Counted from the stretch's first letter, positions 38,328 through 48,557 are shown. The stretch: DNA of 64,000 nucleotides from Erwinia_E haradaeae_I (GCF_900698925.1 NZ_LR217713.1:620001-684000), one strand, 5' to 3'. Numbers and translations: made by a program. Notes: a model not told the origin generated them from the letters alone.

Positions 38328-39188
38328 CTAATTAACTATTCTACTAAAAAAAGTATGCAAGGGCGATGTATTAACCCCACGCGCCACGAACCCTTGCCAC
38401 TGTTCGGGAATACGATTTAATATATTTAACGCCGCCTTCTTAGTGTTAAATTCTGCAAAAATACAAGAACCTGTACCTGTCATATGTGGTGAAGCGTATC
38501 TTGACAACCAAGAAATCACCGTTTCAACCTCATTACATCGCTTACGCACAATACGTTCACAATCATTATGAAAAGGATGTAATAATAAATCTTTTATATG
38601 ACGACGAGGTGTATCCCTTGTCAAATGAAAATCACTAAAAACTTGAAAAGAGGAGATACTAATTCTAGGATAAATTATTAAATACCATTTCTCATCCAAT
38701 AAAAGAGGTATTAATCGATCACCGATGCCATCAGCAAATGATGTAAGACCCCATATAAATGCTGGAACATCAGCGCCAAGTTGTAGAGCTAGTAATGATA
38801 GGTGTTTTAAGCTAAATCTAGTATTCCATAAATAGTTGAGTGCTATTAAAACTGTAGCCGCATTTGATGATCCACCTCCTAACCCGCCACCAATAGGTAT
38901 ACGTTTCTCTATAGAGAAAGTTGCTCCGACTTTAGTAGATAACGTTCCATGTATTTCCGCTTGAATACGTAAAAGGTTTGCAGCGCGTATGATAAGATTA
39001 TTTTCCTCTTTAATATCAGCGACAGGAGTGATGAGCTGAAGAGTCCCTCTTTGATTACTTACAATGGATACAGTATCACCATAATCAAGAAACTGAAATA
39101 ACGTCTGAAGATAATGATATCCATCTTGACGACGACCTGTAATATACAGGAATAAGTTAAGTTTTGCTGGAGAAGGCCATTTAATCAT
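38328..39188 (-). CDS. ispE: 4-diphosphocytidyl-2-C-methylerythritol kinase IspE
   Basis: GHMP kinase of the MEP isoprenoid pathway. It has 286 residues against 283 in E. coli. The ATP loop GGGLGGGSSNAAT lies near residue 100, with WPSPAKLNLFLY at the start and TGTGSCIFAEF near 245. It lies 11 nt after lolB and about 260 nt before prs, keeping the enteric lolB-ispE-prs order. Confidence 0.96.
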   Translation of the reverse strand: MIKWPSPAKLNLFLYITGRRQDGYHYLQTLFQFLDYGDTVSIVSNQRGTLQLITPVADIKEENNLIIRAANLLRIQAEIHGTLSTKVGATFSIEKRIPIGGGLGGGSSNAATVLIALNYLWNTRFSLKHLSLLALQLGADVPAFIWGLTSFADGIGDRLIPLLLDEKWYLIIYPRISISSFQVFSDFHLTRDTPRRHIKDLLLHPFHNDCERIVRKRCNEVETVISWLSRYASPHMTGTGSCIFAEFNTKKAALNILNRIPEQWQGFVARGVNTSPLHTFFSRIVN

Positions 39189-39199
39189 TGAAATTATTT

Positions 39200-39847
39200 T
39201 TAGCCATCTACATATAACATAATATGCCTATGACCTTGACGTATCTCAATTCTAGAAGGCATTGGAGGTAAATTATTTGTACTACGATATTCTAATAATA
39301 GAATATGCCAATATTGTCCATGATCATTAAAGATCACCTCACTTAAATGGGATTTTTCATCAATAGAAAAAGTAGTTCCTTTTCCTGGCAAGCCCATGAT
39401 CCACTGATGAAAATTTTCTAGCGGGATATTCATACCTGTAATTTTAAAAATCACATCTCCTGGATCATCATTAATAGGACAACCACTTAACTTACATATC
39501 AAATATGTAGATTTCTCTTCCTGATTTATTTGAAAAATAGTAATACCTAATGGATTAGTTAATAACAATTGATAATGATCAGGTGACTTCTGATACCAAT
39601 TAAAATGAGCAGAACCTTTCTGGTCATCATAAAACCAACATAAGACACCGCGAATTTGATATTGCGTAATACTTTGGATTAACTTTTGGTGCTCATGCCA
39701 CTGAGGAGACATATTTGTTAAACTATATTTTTTGACTTGCTCGTGAAAGGTACAAGATGAAAATAAGATTCCCAGAAAAAAAATTACCCCGAAGAAACGG
39801 TGGTAGAATACAAAAATAATAATTTTACGTCCTTGTATAATATTCAG
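39200..39847 (-). CDS. lolB: Outer-membrane lipoprotein insertase LolB, unusual start
   Basis: Outer-membrane lipoprotein that accepts lipoproteins from LolA. The first ATG (39712) gives only MSPQWHEHQ onwards, which matches E. coli LolB after its linker. The same frame continues upstream without a stop through a complete lipoprotein signal: a basic GRK, a hydrophobic GVIFFLGILFSSC ending in the lipobox Cys, and a linker of near-E. coli length. This stretch has no ATG, GTG or TTG. I tentatively use the CTG at 39847, which has AAGGGA about 9 nt upstream and gives 215 residues (E. coli 207); the ATT codons further in are alternatives. The core motifs LLLTNPLGITIF and QWIMGLPGKGT are intact. Confidence 0.8.
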   Translation of the reverse strand: MNIIQGRKIIIFVFYHRFFGVIFFLGILFSSCTFHEQVKKYSLTNMSPQWHEHQKLIQSITQYQIRGVLCWFYDDQKGSAHFNWYQKSPDHYQLLLTNPLGITIFQINQEEKSTYLICKLSGCPINDDPGDVIFKITGMNIPLENFHQWIMGLPGKGTTFSIDEKSHLSEVIFNDHGQYWHILLLEYRSTNNLPPMPSRIEIRQGHRHIMLYVDG

Positions 39848-41353
39848 TGGTCTGATTCCCTTTATCCTAAATATAAATTATAACATAATGTGTTTTTTTT
39901 CTAAAACCTATTATTTTCTTTAATAAAATAAATTATTTAGAACTTGATATCTTTTATCGTAAGATTAAAGATTATAAATGATCTAAGTTAATTTGTCATC
40001 AAAATGCTTAATACACTCTTAACTTTGCTAAGACAGACAATCGATAAATCTAATAAACTTCTAACCTAATAAATCTTTTAATCTATTGATATATCAATGA
40101 ATACAAATCCTTATTAATATCATTGATATGATGTCATGTAACTCTTAATTGTTCTGCATTCTCAGAACAATTAATATTGTAAAATAAATAAAATTTTATT
40201 TTCTAAAAAACCAGGTTCGGACTTATATTATAAAATATATATTAATAACCATCCTATATCTAATTCTAAAATCTATCATTCAATTCATAATTTATTTTTT
40301 GTAAAAGAAATAAAAAAATCAGAACAAAAAACAACTCGTACTTTTTATAAAAATTAGATTAATCAAGCCATTAATAAATGGCTCAGTTTATAAACCGGAG
40401 AATAACAATATAATATTAATGTAGAGTGCTTCTTATATTTATATGCTTCTTATATTTATATAATGAGAATACCTCTATCTTAATTCACATCCAACGGTAA
40501 TATATCATAAAAAAAACACGATCTAATAGACATCTCTGTTATTATAGTATGTGATACTCTATTATGTTATACTTTATAATAAAGTATAACAAGTAGTTTC
40601 AATATTACCAAGATAGATGTAAATCTATCAACACCCCTCTTCTAGAGATAGACAGATCAAATAAAATAATAATAGATATAAAAATGATAATATATTTTAA
40701 AAAATGCAATAACTAGTAGACTTCATATCTAAGTCAAAAATCACAGATTATTCATCTGTCAATAAAATAATATATTGTAATAATAAAAATATTTATAATA
40801 TATTTTTATATAATCTCTTATATTAAGTTATAACATAATCTTATAAACTAATAAATTATTTTATTTTTTAATACTACTTCACTACATTGACCAGAAAGAT
40901 ACGTAATCTAATAATCAGTAGATCGATTTATTATAAAATATCAGAACCAACCAAAATAAAATATAATTTATTGTAATTATTAAATTAAATTAGACAATCA
41001 CAATTTCAGTAAAAAAACGATGTGTATACAAAATAGATAATTCTACTAACTAAATCAATAATAATAATTAAATTCAAATTAATAAACTTCAATAATTAAT
41101 ATCAAAGTATTCACACCTGATTCGCCAAATCCTAATTCAATAATACCTAATCTATCACAACTAAAACTCTATTTCCAATGATGAAATCAGAATTAACAAA
41201 AACCATACCATTTTATATATTTATCATGTTCAATTTAATCAACATTAACCTATCTCATAGTAATTTTTTTAAAAACAGAACAGAAAATAATTAGAACATT
41301 ATTTTTTATTCTCTTAAAATTCTTTATCATATCGAAAGGATAAAATAATATAC
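39848..41353. other. Noncoding gap between lolB and prfA at the hemA position
   Basis: 1.5 kb without a gene. Enterics have hemA (about 1.26 kb) here, upstream of prfA; no piece of it is recognisable. There are perfect hairpins at 40145-40174 (12-bp arms TTAATTGTTCTG/CAGAACAATTAA), 40366-40383 (AGCCATT/AATGGCT) and 40565-40591 (11-bp arms TGTTATACTTT/AAAGTATAACA), and a 17-bp tandem duplication. Confidence 0.55.
40427..40460. repeat. 17-bp perfect tandem duplication
   Basis: The unit TGCTTCTTATATTTATA stands at 40427-40443 and again at 40444-40460, in the hemA gap. It looks like recent slippage. Confidence 0.85.
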
Positions 41354-42436
41354 ATGCATTCTTCTATTATCACTAAATTGGAAACATTACAGGAACGCTA
41401 TATAGAAGTTAAATCGATGCTTGATGATACTAGAGTAATTAATAATCCAGAACGCTTTCGCATTTTATCACATGAATATACTCAGTTAACCAACGTTATC
41501 CAGTGCTTTAGTCAATGGAAAAAAAACCAAGAAGATATTCAAAGTACTGAAACAATGCTTCACGACCCAGAACTGCGTGAACTAGTACAAGAAGAGCTAC
41601 AGAAAGCGCGTGCTTATAGCCAAACCATAGAACAAGATCTACAGAATCTTCTTTTACCAAAAGACCCTAATGATAAACGAAATTGCTATCTAGAAGTTCG
41701 TGCTGGAACTGGTGGTGACGAAGCAGCAATTTTTGCTGGTAACTTGTTCCGTATGTATAGTAGATATGCTTACTCTAAAAACTGGACTATTGAAGTAATG
41801 AGCGCTCATGAAGGTGAGCTAGGTGGATATAAGGAAATAGTAGCTAAAATTATTGGTAACGGGGCTTATGGTCGACTAAAATTTGAATCAGGAGGACATA
41901 GAGTACAACGCGTACCAGAAACTGAATCACAAGGCCGTATCCATACATCAGCTTGTACGGTAGCAGTAATGCCTGATCTTCCAAAAAAAGAACTACCAGT
42001 TATTAATATATCAGATTTAAAAATTGATACTTTTCGTTCTTCCGGGGCAGGGGGGCAACATGTTAATACCACTGATTCAGCCATCCGAATTACTCATATT
42101 CCTAGCGGAATTATAGTGGAGTGTCAAGATGAACGCTCTCAACATAAAAATAAAGCCAAAGCACTAGCAGTTCTCAGTTTGCGAATTAGGGAAGCTGAAA
42201 AAACTCGATGTCAAAAAGAAACATCATCAGAAAGACGAAATTTAATTGGCAGTGGCGATCGATCTGATCGTCATCGAACCTATAACTTTCCACAGGGTCG
42301 TATAACAGATCATCGTATTCATTTAACTATCTATCGCCTAGAAGAGACAATGAATGGTAAGTTAGATACGCTAATTGATCCTCTAGTTCAAGAATATCAA
42401 GCAGATCAACTAGTATCTCTTTCTGAGGAGAATTAA
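41354..42436 (+). CDS. prfA: Peptide chain release factor 1
   Basis: Recognises UAA and UAG. It has 360 residues, as in E. coli. The codon-recognition tripeptide is PET (RVQRVPETESQGR), a form of the PxT motif where E. coli has PAT. The catalytic GGQ lies in GAGGQHVNTTDS. Its TAA overlaps the ATG of prmC, whose product methylates this GGQ. Confidence 0.97.
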   Translation: MHSSIITKLETLQERYIEVKSMLDDTRVINNPERFRILSHEYTQLTNVIQCFSQWKKNQEDIQSTETMLHDPELRELVQEELQKARAYSQTIEQDLQNLLLPKDPNDKRNCYLEVRAGTGGDEAAIFAGNLFRMYSRYAYSKNWTIEVMSAHEGELGGYKEIVAKIIGNGAYGRLKFESGGHRVQRVPETESQGRIHTSACTVAVMPDLPKKELPVINISDLKIDTFRSSGAGGQHVNTTDSAIRITHIPSGIIVECQDERSQHKNKAKALAVLSLRIREAEKTRCQKETSSERRNLIGSGDRSDRHRTYNFPQGRITDHRIHLTIYRLEETMNGKLDTLIDPLVQEYQADQLVSLSEEN

Positions 42437-43269
42437 TGCAAATACGTCATTGGATAGAAACCGCTATAGCACAACTTGCTAATAGTACTAGTCCAAAACT
42501 TGATGCGGAGATCCTGTTATCGATAGTTATAGAAAAGCCCCGCTCTTGGATCATTGCATTTGATGATAATTTTCTAAGCCCCTCTATTTTAGCACAATTA
42601 GAAAAATTACTCCAACAGCGTGCTATTGGAACACCTATCTCCTACCTAACAGGGGAGCGTGAGTTCTGGTCTATGAGCTTCGATGTTACGCCTGATGTAC
42701 TCATCCCTCGTGCAGATAGTGAGATTTTAGTAGAAGAAGTATTAACCCGCATTCCTTCTGATAAAACTTGTTCCATACTAGATCTTGGAACCGGATGTGG
42801 CGCAATCGCGATTGCTATTGCCAGCGAGCGTAAAAACTGTCAGGTTCTTGGAATTGATAATGTTCTTTCTGTTATAAAAATAGCAAGATGTAATGCAATT
42901 AAATTAGGATGTACTAATGTCTTTTTTATACCTAGCAACTGGTTTTCTACTATAGGAAAGCGACAATTTTCTATTATTGCTAGTAATCCACCTTATATAG
43001 ATGAATCTGATGTACATTTACTAGAAGGGGATCTTCGTTTCGAGCCAAAAAATGCACTAATTTCTAGTGATAACGGTCTAGCAGATCTTAAACTAATCTC
43101 TAAACAGGCAAAAAATTATTTAACTCATGGAGGGTGGTTGCTTTTAGAGCATGGATGTAAACAAGCCAAATATGTCCGGATCATTCTAGAAGATAATGGT
43201 TTTTGTCAAATAAAAACCTCTCAAGATTATGGCGGCAATGATCGTGTAACCTTCGGTCTTCTTTGTTAA
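42436..43269 (+). CDS. prmC: Release factor glutamine methyltransferase PrmC
   Basis: SAM-dependent enzyme that methylates the GGQ glutamine of RF1 and RF2. It has 277 residues, the E. coli length. The SAM-binding LDLGTGCGAIAIA lies near residue 115 and the catalytic NPPY (ASNPPYIDESD) near 183. Translationally coupled to prfA (TAATG). Confidence 0.97.
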   Translation: MQIRHWIETAIAQLANSTSPKLDAEILLSIVIEKPRSWIIAFDDNFLSPSILAQLEKLLQQRAIGTPISYLTGEREFWSMSFDVTPDVLIPRADSEILVEEVLTRIPSDKTCSILDLGTGCGAIAIAIASERKNCQVLGIDNVLSVIKIARCNAIKLGCTNVFFIPSNWFSTIGKRQFSIIASNPPYIDESDVHLLEGDLRFEPKNALISSDNGLADLKLISKQAKNYLTHGGWLLLEHGCKQAKYVRIILEDNGFCQIKTSQDYGGNDRVTFGLLC

Positions 43270-43332
43270 ATTAATCCCGTTTATTTCTAATTTTTAATAA
43301 ATATTAGCTAAATAAAGATGAAAATTTTCATC

Positions 43333-44277
43333 TTAATCCTCTGTATCTACATCCTCAGAAAGGATATTCTCTCGTTGTAGCCCTATCTCTAAGGCCAAAG
43401 AAGAAGAAACATAAACCGATGAAATAGTACCAATAATGATACCAAGAAGCATCGTTAATGAAAAACCTTTTAATAACGTTCCACCAAAAATAAAAAGAAC
43501 CAAAACCATCACCAGAGTAATTAATGAAGTAATCATAGTGCGTATTAAAGTTTGCGTTAAGGAAAGATTAATAATATAAGAAGGTGAATATGAAATAATT
43601 GTAAGAAAATTCTCGCGAATACGATCTGACACCACAATCTTATCATTGAGAGAATACCCTATTATAGATAAAAGAGAAGCTATAATGGTTAAGTCAATTT
43701 CTATTTGAAACAGAGATAAAAGACCCGAAGTAAGAACTACATCGTGTATTAAAGCTAACACAACTCCTAAGGAGAGTTTCCAAGAAAAACGATAAGAAAT
43801 GTAAATAAAAATAGATATCCACGCTGAAATAAGCGCTATCACTGCATCTCTCGCTAAATCCTTACCTACACGAGGACCTATAACTTCAATTCGTTTTACA
43901 ACAACATTCTGTCCTATTGATGTATTAATAGTGTTAAGAACTGTAGAGCTAAGTGCGGTACCTTTAATATCTTCTTTTGGTTCTATTCGCACTATTAGGT
44001 CATAAACGCTCTCTAAATTCTGTACTTGAGGTTGAATCAATCCGATTTTCTTCAAACTAGATCTAATTAAATCTAAATCCACTGGTCTCTCTAATTTCAT
44101 CTCGATAACTGTTCCGCCAGTAAAATCCAGACCCCAATTAAAACCATACATACCGATAATATTTATTGAAACTATTAATAAAATAATTGAACATAAAAAG
44201 ACTACTTTATTCCATCTCATAAAATCAATAATTGTGTTCTTATGAGTCATATTGACAGAACTTTGTACTTGTAACAC
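43333..44277 (-). CDS. secF: Protein translocase subunit SecF
   Basis: Inner-membrane partner of SecD that uses the proton gradient to aid late stages of export. It has 314 residues against 323 in E. coli. It shows six membrane helices, the signature NWGLDFTGGTVIE near residue 47, a small periplasmic domain, and IGYSLNDKIVVSDRIREN in the conserved helix pair. It starts 16 nt after secD. The C-terminus is slightly short. Confidence 0.96.
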   Translation of the reverse strand: MLQVQSSVNMTHKNTIIDFMRWNKVVFLCSIILLIVSINIIGMYGFNWGLDFTGGTVIEMKLERPVDLDLIRSSLKKIGLIQPQVQNLESVYDLIVRIEPKEDIKGTALSSTVLNTINTSIGQNVVVKRIEVIGPRVGKDLARDAVIALISAWISIFIYISYRFSWKLSLGVVLALIHDVVLTSGLLSLFQIEIDLTIIASLLSIIGYSLNDKIVVSDRIRENFLTIISYSPSYIINLSLTQTLIRTMITSLITLVMVLVLFIFGGTLLKGFSLTMLLGIIIGTISSVYVSSSLALEIGLQRENILSEDVDTED

Positions 44278-44293
44278 TCACTCTCCTTATCTC

Positions 44294-46129
44294 TTATATA
44301 GATAACTTTTTTACTCGCTTTCCGCCATATATAAGATTAATTATAGCACGGGTACCAATAATAGCAGTTAACATAGAAGTGGCTATACCAATGGCAGTTG
44401 TAATGGCAAATCCTTTAATAGAACCACTACCTAGTACGTATAAAACAATTACTTTAATTAATGTAGTTATGTTTGCGTCTATTATACTAGAAAATGCCCT
44501 TTTATAACCTTGATGAATTGCCATCTGTATAGAACGCTCATTGCGCAATTCCTCCTTAATCCGTTCATTAATCAGAACGTTAGCATCTACTGCTACTACT
44601 AAAGTTAGTACAATACCAGCAATACCTGGCATTGTTAATGTTGCTCCAGGTAGCAAAGACATAATTCCAATAATTAGTACTAAATTTGCTAATAACGCTA
44701 AAGAAGCTACTAAACCAAATAATTTATATCGTAAAACCATAAATAGAATAGAAACAATGACCCCCCATAAACAAGCTTCTAGTCCCTGAGTTATATTTTG
44801 TTCTACCATAGTAGGACCAATAATACGTTCTTCTACAATCTGTATTGGTGCAACAAAAGCCCCTGAACGCAATAAAAGAGAAAGGTGACGCGCTTCTTTC
44901 TGATTATTAATTCCGCTAATACGAAAACTACTTCCTAGCTGTGATTGAATATATGCTACGTTAATTATCTCATCATGCTTTTCTAATATTGCACGACCGC
45001 GTATATCTTTCTTACCACTACCCTGATATTCTATAAATATAGTTGCCATAGCTTGACCAATATGATCCTTGGTAAAGTTAGACATAATGCGACCACCCTC
45101 TCTATCTAAAGAGATATTAACTTGTATTTGATTATATTCATCAATGCTAGTAGTAGAGTGAATAATGTGATCGCCAGTCAAAATCACATGCTTGTGCACC
45201 ACCAGTGCTTGGCCATCTCTCGTATATTTCAGCTCTGAATCTTGAGGCAAAAGGGCATCAATATTAATATGCATATTCACCAAACGAAACTCTAGCGTCG
45301 CCATAGAGCTCAAAATTTCTTTCGCCCGCGCAGTGTCTTGAATCCCTGGCAACTCTACAACAACAAAAGTATTACCTTGACGTTGAATGATAGCGTCTGT
45401 TAATCCTAATTGTGTAATGCGGTTGCGCAATACATTGATATTCTGCTCTATTGCATATTCACGTGCTGAACGAATTCTTTCGTCATTAACTTCTACGGTT
45501 AAAAAATTATAAGAACTGTTATGGATCACTATATCATGATAATGAGAAAGGATATCTCTTCTTACTTTATCTCGACTTTTCTGATCTAAAAGACCTACTT
45601 TTAGACCAAAAAAATTACTTTTACTTAATTCAATATAAGGGATTTTTTTATCATATAAATCACTACGTAAATTTTCTAAATTCTCCTGTTGTAACTTCGA
45701 TAACGCACTATCTATATCTACTTCCATAAGGAAGTGGATTCCACCACGAAGATCTAAACCAAGCTTCATTGGCTCTGCACGAAGAGATGACAACCAATGT
45801 GGCGTTGCTGGAGAAAGATTCAATGCCACAATGTAATTTTTACCTACAGATTTTGTAATGACTTCACGAGCTTGCAACTGCAAGCTCGTGTTAGAAAAGC
45901 GAACCAGGACAGACCCGTTCTTCCAAGCAATAGATTTACTCTCCACATGATTCTTTTTTAACAAATTTTCAATCTGAACTAATGTATTCTCATGGAGAAT
46001 ATTGCCATGTAAACCAGTAATTTGAATAGACGAATCTTCACCGTAAAGATTAGGCAGTGCATATAAACAACCAAAAAACAATATAATTAATAAAATCAAA
46101 TACTTCCATAAAGGATAATGATTTAACAC
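44294..46129 (-). CDS. secD: Protein translocase subunit SecD
   Basis: Large SecDF subunit with a periplasmic head and six membrane helices. I place the start at the GTG at 46129: it reads VLNHYPLWKY (E. coli MLNRYPLWKY) and has AAAGGA at 46137-46142 as ribosome site. The upstream in-frame ATG at 46159 lacks homology. This gives 611 residues against 615 in E. coli. GLDLRGGIHFLMEVD near residue 125 and the C-terminal VVAVDANVLINERIKEELRN are intact. yajC, normally just upstream, is missing. Confidence 0.96.
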   Translation of the reverse strand: MLNHYPLWKYLILLIILFFGCLYALPNLYGEDSSIQITGLHGNILHENTLVQIENLLKKNHVESKSIAWKNGSVLVRFSNTSLQLQAREVITKSVGKNYIVALNLSPATPHWLSSLRAEPMKLGLDLRGGIHFLMEVDIDSALSKLQQENLENLRSDLYDKKIPYIELSKSNFFGLKVGLLDQKSRDKVRRDILSHYHDIVIHNSSYNFLTVEVNDERIRSAREYAIEQNINVLRNRITQLGLTDAIIQRQGNTFVVVELPGIQDTARAKEILSSMATLEFRLVNMHINIDALLPQDSELKYTRDGQALVVHKHVILTGDHIIHSTTSIDEYNQIQVNISLDREGGRIMSNFTKDHIGQAMATIFIEYQGSGKKDIRGRAILEKHDEIINVAYIQSQLGSSFRISGINNQKEARHLSLLLRSGAFVAPIQIVEERIIGPTMVEQNITQGLEACLWGVIVSILFMVLRYKLFGLVASLALLANLVLIIGIMSLLPGATLTMPGIAGIVLTLVVAVDANVLINERIKEELRNERSIQMAIHQGYKRAFSSIIDANITTLIKVIVLYVLGSGSIKGFAITTAIGIATSMLTAIIGTRAIINLIYGGKRVKKLSI

Positions 46130-46368
46130 AGGAGTTTCCTTTAAGCAACATAATAACATGTGACTAAAATTTAAATATTATGCAGTACATTTTAATTATT
46201 GTTTGTATTTATCTAATGAAACCTGGTTATTGATATTGATATAAAGTAATAATATCAATTTCTTATTTTAGTTGATTTTTTCATCACTAATATTAAACAC
46301 AATATTATCAATACAATTCAGAATCAATTATTGTATAATTACGTTATCTTAATCATCTAACTGCAAAA

Positions 46369-46391
46369 GATAACTGATAATGTCAGTTATC
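46369..46391 (-). terminator. Rho-independent terminator upstream of secD
   Basis: On the minus strand GATAACTGA pairs with TCAGTTATC around CATTA, and the stem is followed immediately by TTTT. It would stop transcripts coming from tgt before they reach secD, so secDF needs its own promoter in 46130-46368. Confidence 0.6.
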
Positions 46392-46677
46392 AAATCATCA
46401 CACCTCATCAACCAATGAGTGCATTATAAAGACGTGCACTAATACGGATGAGAGGGTTTAAGCAATCTTACACACTGACACTAAACACTATGTTGAATAA
46501 TGCGATCTCCATGGAGAAATAAATAAAATAGAATAATAAAATACACGTATCATATCACAAATCATAACCTCATAATAATAAAGATAAAATCCAGACCCCA
46601 ATACTAACTAAAATAAATAGTCTTACACTAAAATACCTAAACGATTACTTACAATAATTAAAAATATCATCTATTTT

Positions 46678-46752
46678 TCATATTTGTTTGATAAAAATAA
46701 GAATCTTATTTTCAACGAAAATAAGATTCTTATTTTTATCAAACAAATATGA
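46678..46752. repeat. 36-bp perfect inverted repeat with a 3-nt spacer
   Basis: The 36 bases at 46678-46713 are the exact reverse complement of 46717-46752, with only AAC between. Each arm contains a near-palindrome of its own (AAATAAGAATCTTATTT), so alternative four-arm folds are possible. It lies in decayed DNA, not next to a gene end. Confidence 0.9.
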
Positions 46753-47299
46753 CTCTTCTTTTTATATTACTAACTTTAATTCTTCTAGAAGACATCTATA
46801 ATACACAAAATATAACATATATCTTGAAATCAACGTGTGAATCTTATTTGTCCTAATTTATAAACCTTACTATCTCTCGTATGTAATGCAATAATCATCT
46901 TTTAAAACAATCAACAATCTCTACCATAGTAAATACTTACTTAATTTTTTAAGTAAAATATACTAAATTATTTTATAATAGTTTTTACAATTCATAATGA
47001 AAATTGATCAAATTAAAGCCAACAGATAAAAATAAAAATATAAAAATGAACAAAAAATACACATATGACATTCTTCTTTATACGTTAAATCTCTCCTTAT
47101 AATTATGCTACTAAATGAGAGTTCAATCTCATATTTCATACATAATTATATGATATTATATAATGTAATATGCATTCATTTGAAAATAGATTCACTATCT
47201 ACCATTTGCCAAAATATATTTTAAATTATTCTTTTATACAAGATAATATGCTTAATTTTTTCCTAAAATGCCATATTAAGATATATATATCTTAAGAAG

Positions 47300-47327
47300 A
47301 TCTTGTAGTAATGAAATACTGCAAGAT
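47300..47327 (-). terminator. Hairpin downstream of tgt
   Basis: An 11-bp stem, ATCTTGTAGTA against TACTGCAAGAT, with one G-T wobble and a 6-nt loop, 115 nt past the tgt stop. A 20-bp palindrome follows it on the minus strand. A plausible end of the tgt transcript. Confidence 0.45.
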
Positions 47328-47441
47328 AAATATTGCATAAACCAGAAAGAAAATGACATATATATTTCATATATAATAGCTTCCCCTGTAAATCAAATGA
47401 AATCTAACTAAAATTTTCATTTTTCTTTATCTAAAGAAAAT

Positions 47442-48557
47442 TTATCTTGGTTGTATACCACTGATTTTTTTATAAAAATCATGAACAAATTGATGTAATA
47501 CACCCTGTGTAATAGCTTGACGTAAATTCGACATTAAAGACTGATAATAATGTAAGTTATGAATTGTATTCAAACGAGCACCTAACATTTCCTTACACCG
47601 ATCTAAGTGATGTAAATAAGCACGACTATAATGCAGACAAGTATAGCAATCGCATTGAGAATCAAGCGATGCCGTATCTTCTTTATATTTGGTATTACGA
47701 ATTTTTATGATTCCATCTGAAACAAAAAGATATCCATTACGAGCATTGCGTGTTGGCATTACACAGTCAAACATATCAACGCCACAACAAACGCCTTCTA
47801 CTAAATCTTCTGGTCTGCCAATACCCATTAAATAACGAGGTTTGTCTTTTGATAGTTTCTGGCAGACATATTTTAAAATCTTTTGCATATCCTTTTTAGG
47901 CTCTCCAACTGCCAGACCTCCTATACCGTACCCGTCAAAACCGATTTCTAATAATCCTTGCACTGATATATCTCGCAAATCAGTATAAATTCCACCTTGA
48001 ATTATACCAAATAATGCATTTTTATTTCCTAAGGACTCAAATCGATCACGACTTCGTTTGGCCCAATTTAATGATCTCTTCACCGAGCGCTCAGTATCCT
48101 TCCAGGAAGAAGGATATGACATGCATTCATCAAAGATCATTACAACATCTGAACCAAGTGCGCATTGAATTTCCATCGATCGTTCTGCATCAAGAAAGAC
48201 CTCGGAACCATTAATCGGATTACGGAAAAACACTCCTTCTTCACTAATAGTGTTAGTGGATCCCAAACTAAATACTTGAAACCCACCAGAATCGGTAAGA
48301 ATTGGACCCTGCCACTTCATAAAATTATGAAGATCACCATGCATCTTAATAATCTTGGTTCCTGGACGCAACCATAAATGAAAAGTATTACTAAGAATCA
48401 TCTGAGAACCTGTATTATGCAACTCTTCTGAGCTCACTCCTTTGACTGAGCCATAAGTACCCACAGGCATAAATGCTGGAGTTTCTACTATACCGCGATC
48501 AAAAATCAAACAACCTCGTCTAGCGAATCCATCAGTAGAATGTAATATAAACTTCAC
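47442..48557 (-). CDS. tgt: tRNA-guanine transglycosylase
   Basis: Exchanges the wobble guanine of Asp, Asn, His and Tyr tRNAs for the queuosine precursor preQ1. It has 371 residues against 375 in E. coli. The catalytic Asp regions ILTDSGGFQVFSL (near 89) and MFDCVMPTRNARNG (near 264) are intact, as are the zinc ligands CDCYTC followed by His in YLHHLDR. queA, normally upstream, is not in the adjoining gap. Confidence 0.96.
   Translation of the reverse strand: MKFILHSTDGFARRGCLIFDRGIVETPAFMPVGTYGSVKGVSSEELHNTGSQMILSNTFHLWLRPGTKIIKMHGDLHNFMKWQGPILTDSGGFQVFSLGSTNTISEEGVFFRNPINGSEVFLDAERSMEIQCALGSDVVMIFDECMSYPSSWKDTERSVKRSLNWAKRSRDRFESLGNKNALFGIIQGGIYTDLRDISVQGLLEIGFDGYGIGGLAVGEPKKDMQKILKYVCQKLSKDKPRYLMGIGRPEDLVEGVCCGVDMFDCVMPTRNARNGYLFVSDGIIKIRNTKYKEDTASLDSQCDCYTCLHYSRAYLHHLDRCKEMLGARLNTIHNLHYYQSLMSNLRQAITQGVLHQFVHDFYKKISGIQPR

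Larger units (their letters stand above)
46130..47441. other. Noncoding gap, secD to tgt; yajC absent
   Basis: 1.3 kb without a gene. yajC stands between tgt and secD in enterics and is not recognisable. Contents: a minus-strand terminator at 46369-46391, a very long perfect snap-back palindrome at 46678-46752, a 20-bp palindrome TTAAGATATATATATCTTAA at 47276-47295, and the tgt-proximal hairpin at 47300-47327. Confidence 0.55.

Noticed and set aside
40145..40591. 11-12 bp perfect hairpins in the hemA gap taken as regulatory elements
   Set aside because: In DNA about 80% AT, a few stems of this length are expected by chance across more than 20 kb of spacers, so they are only noted.
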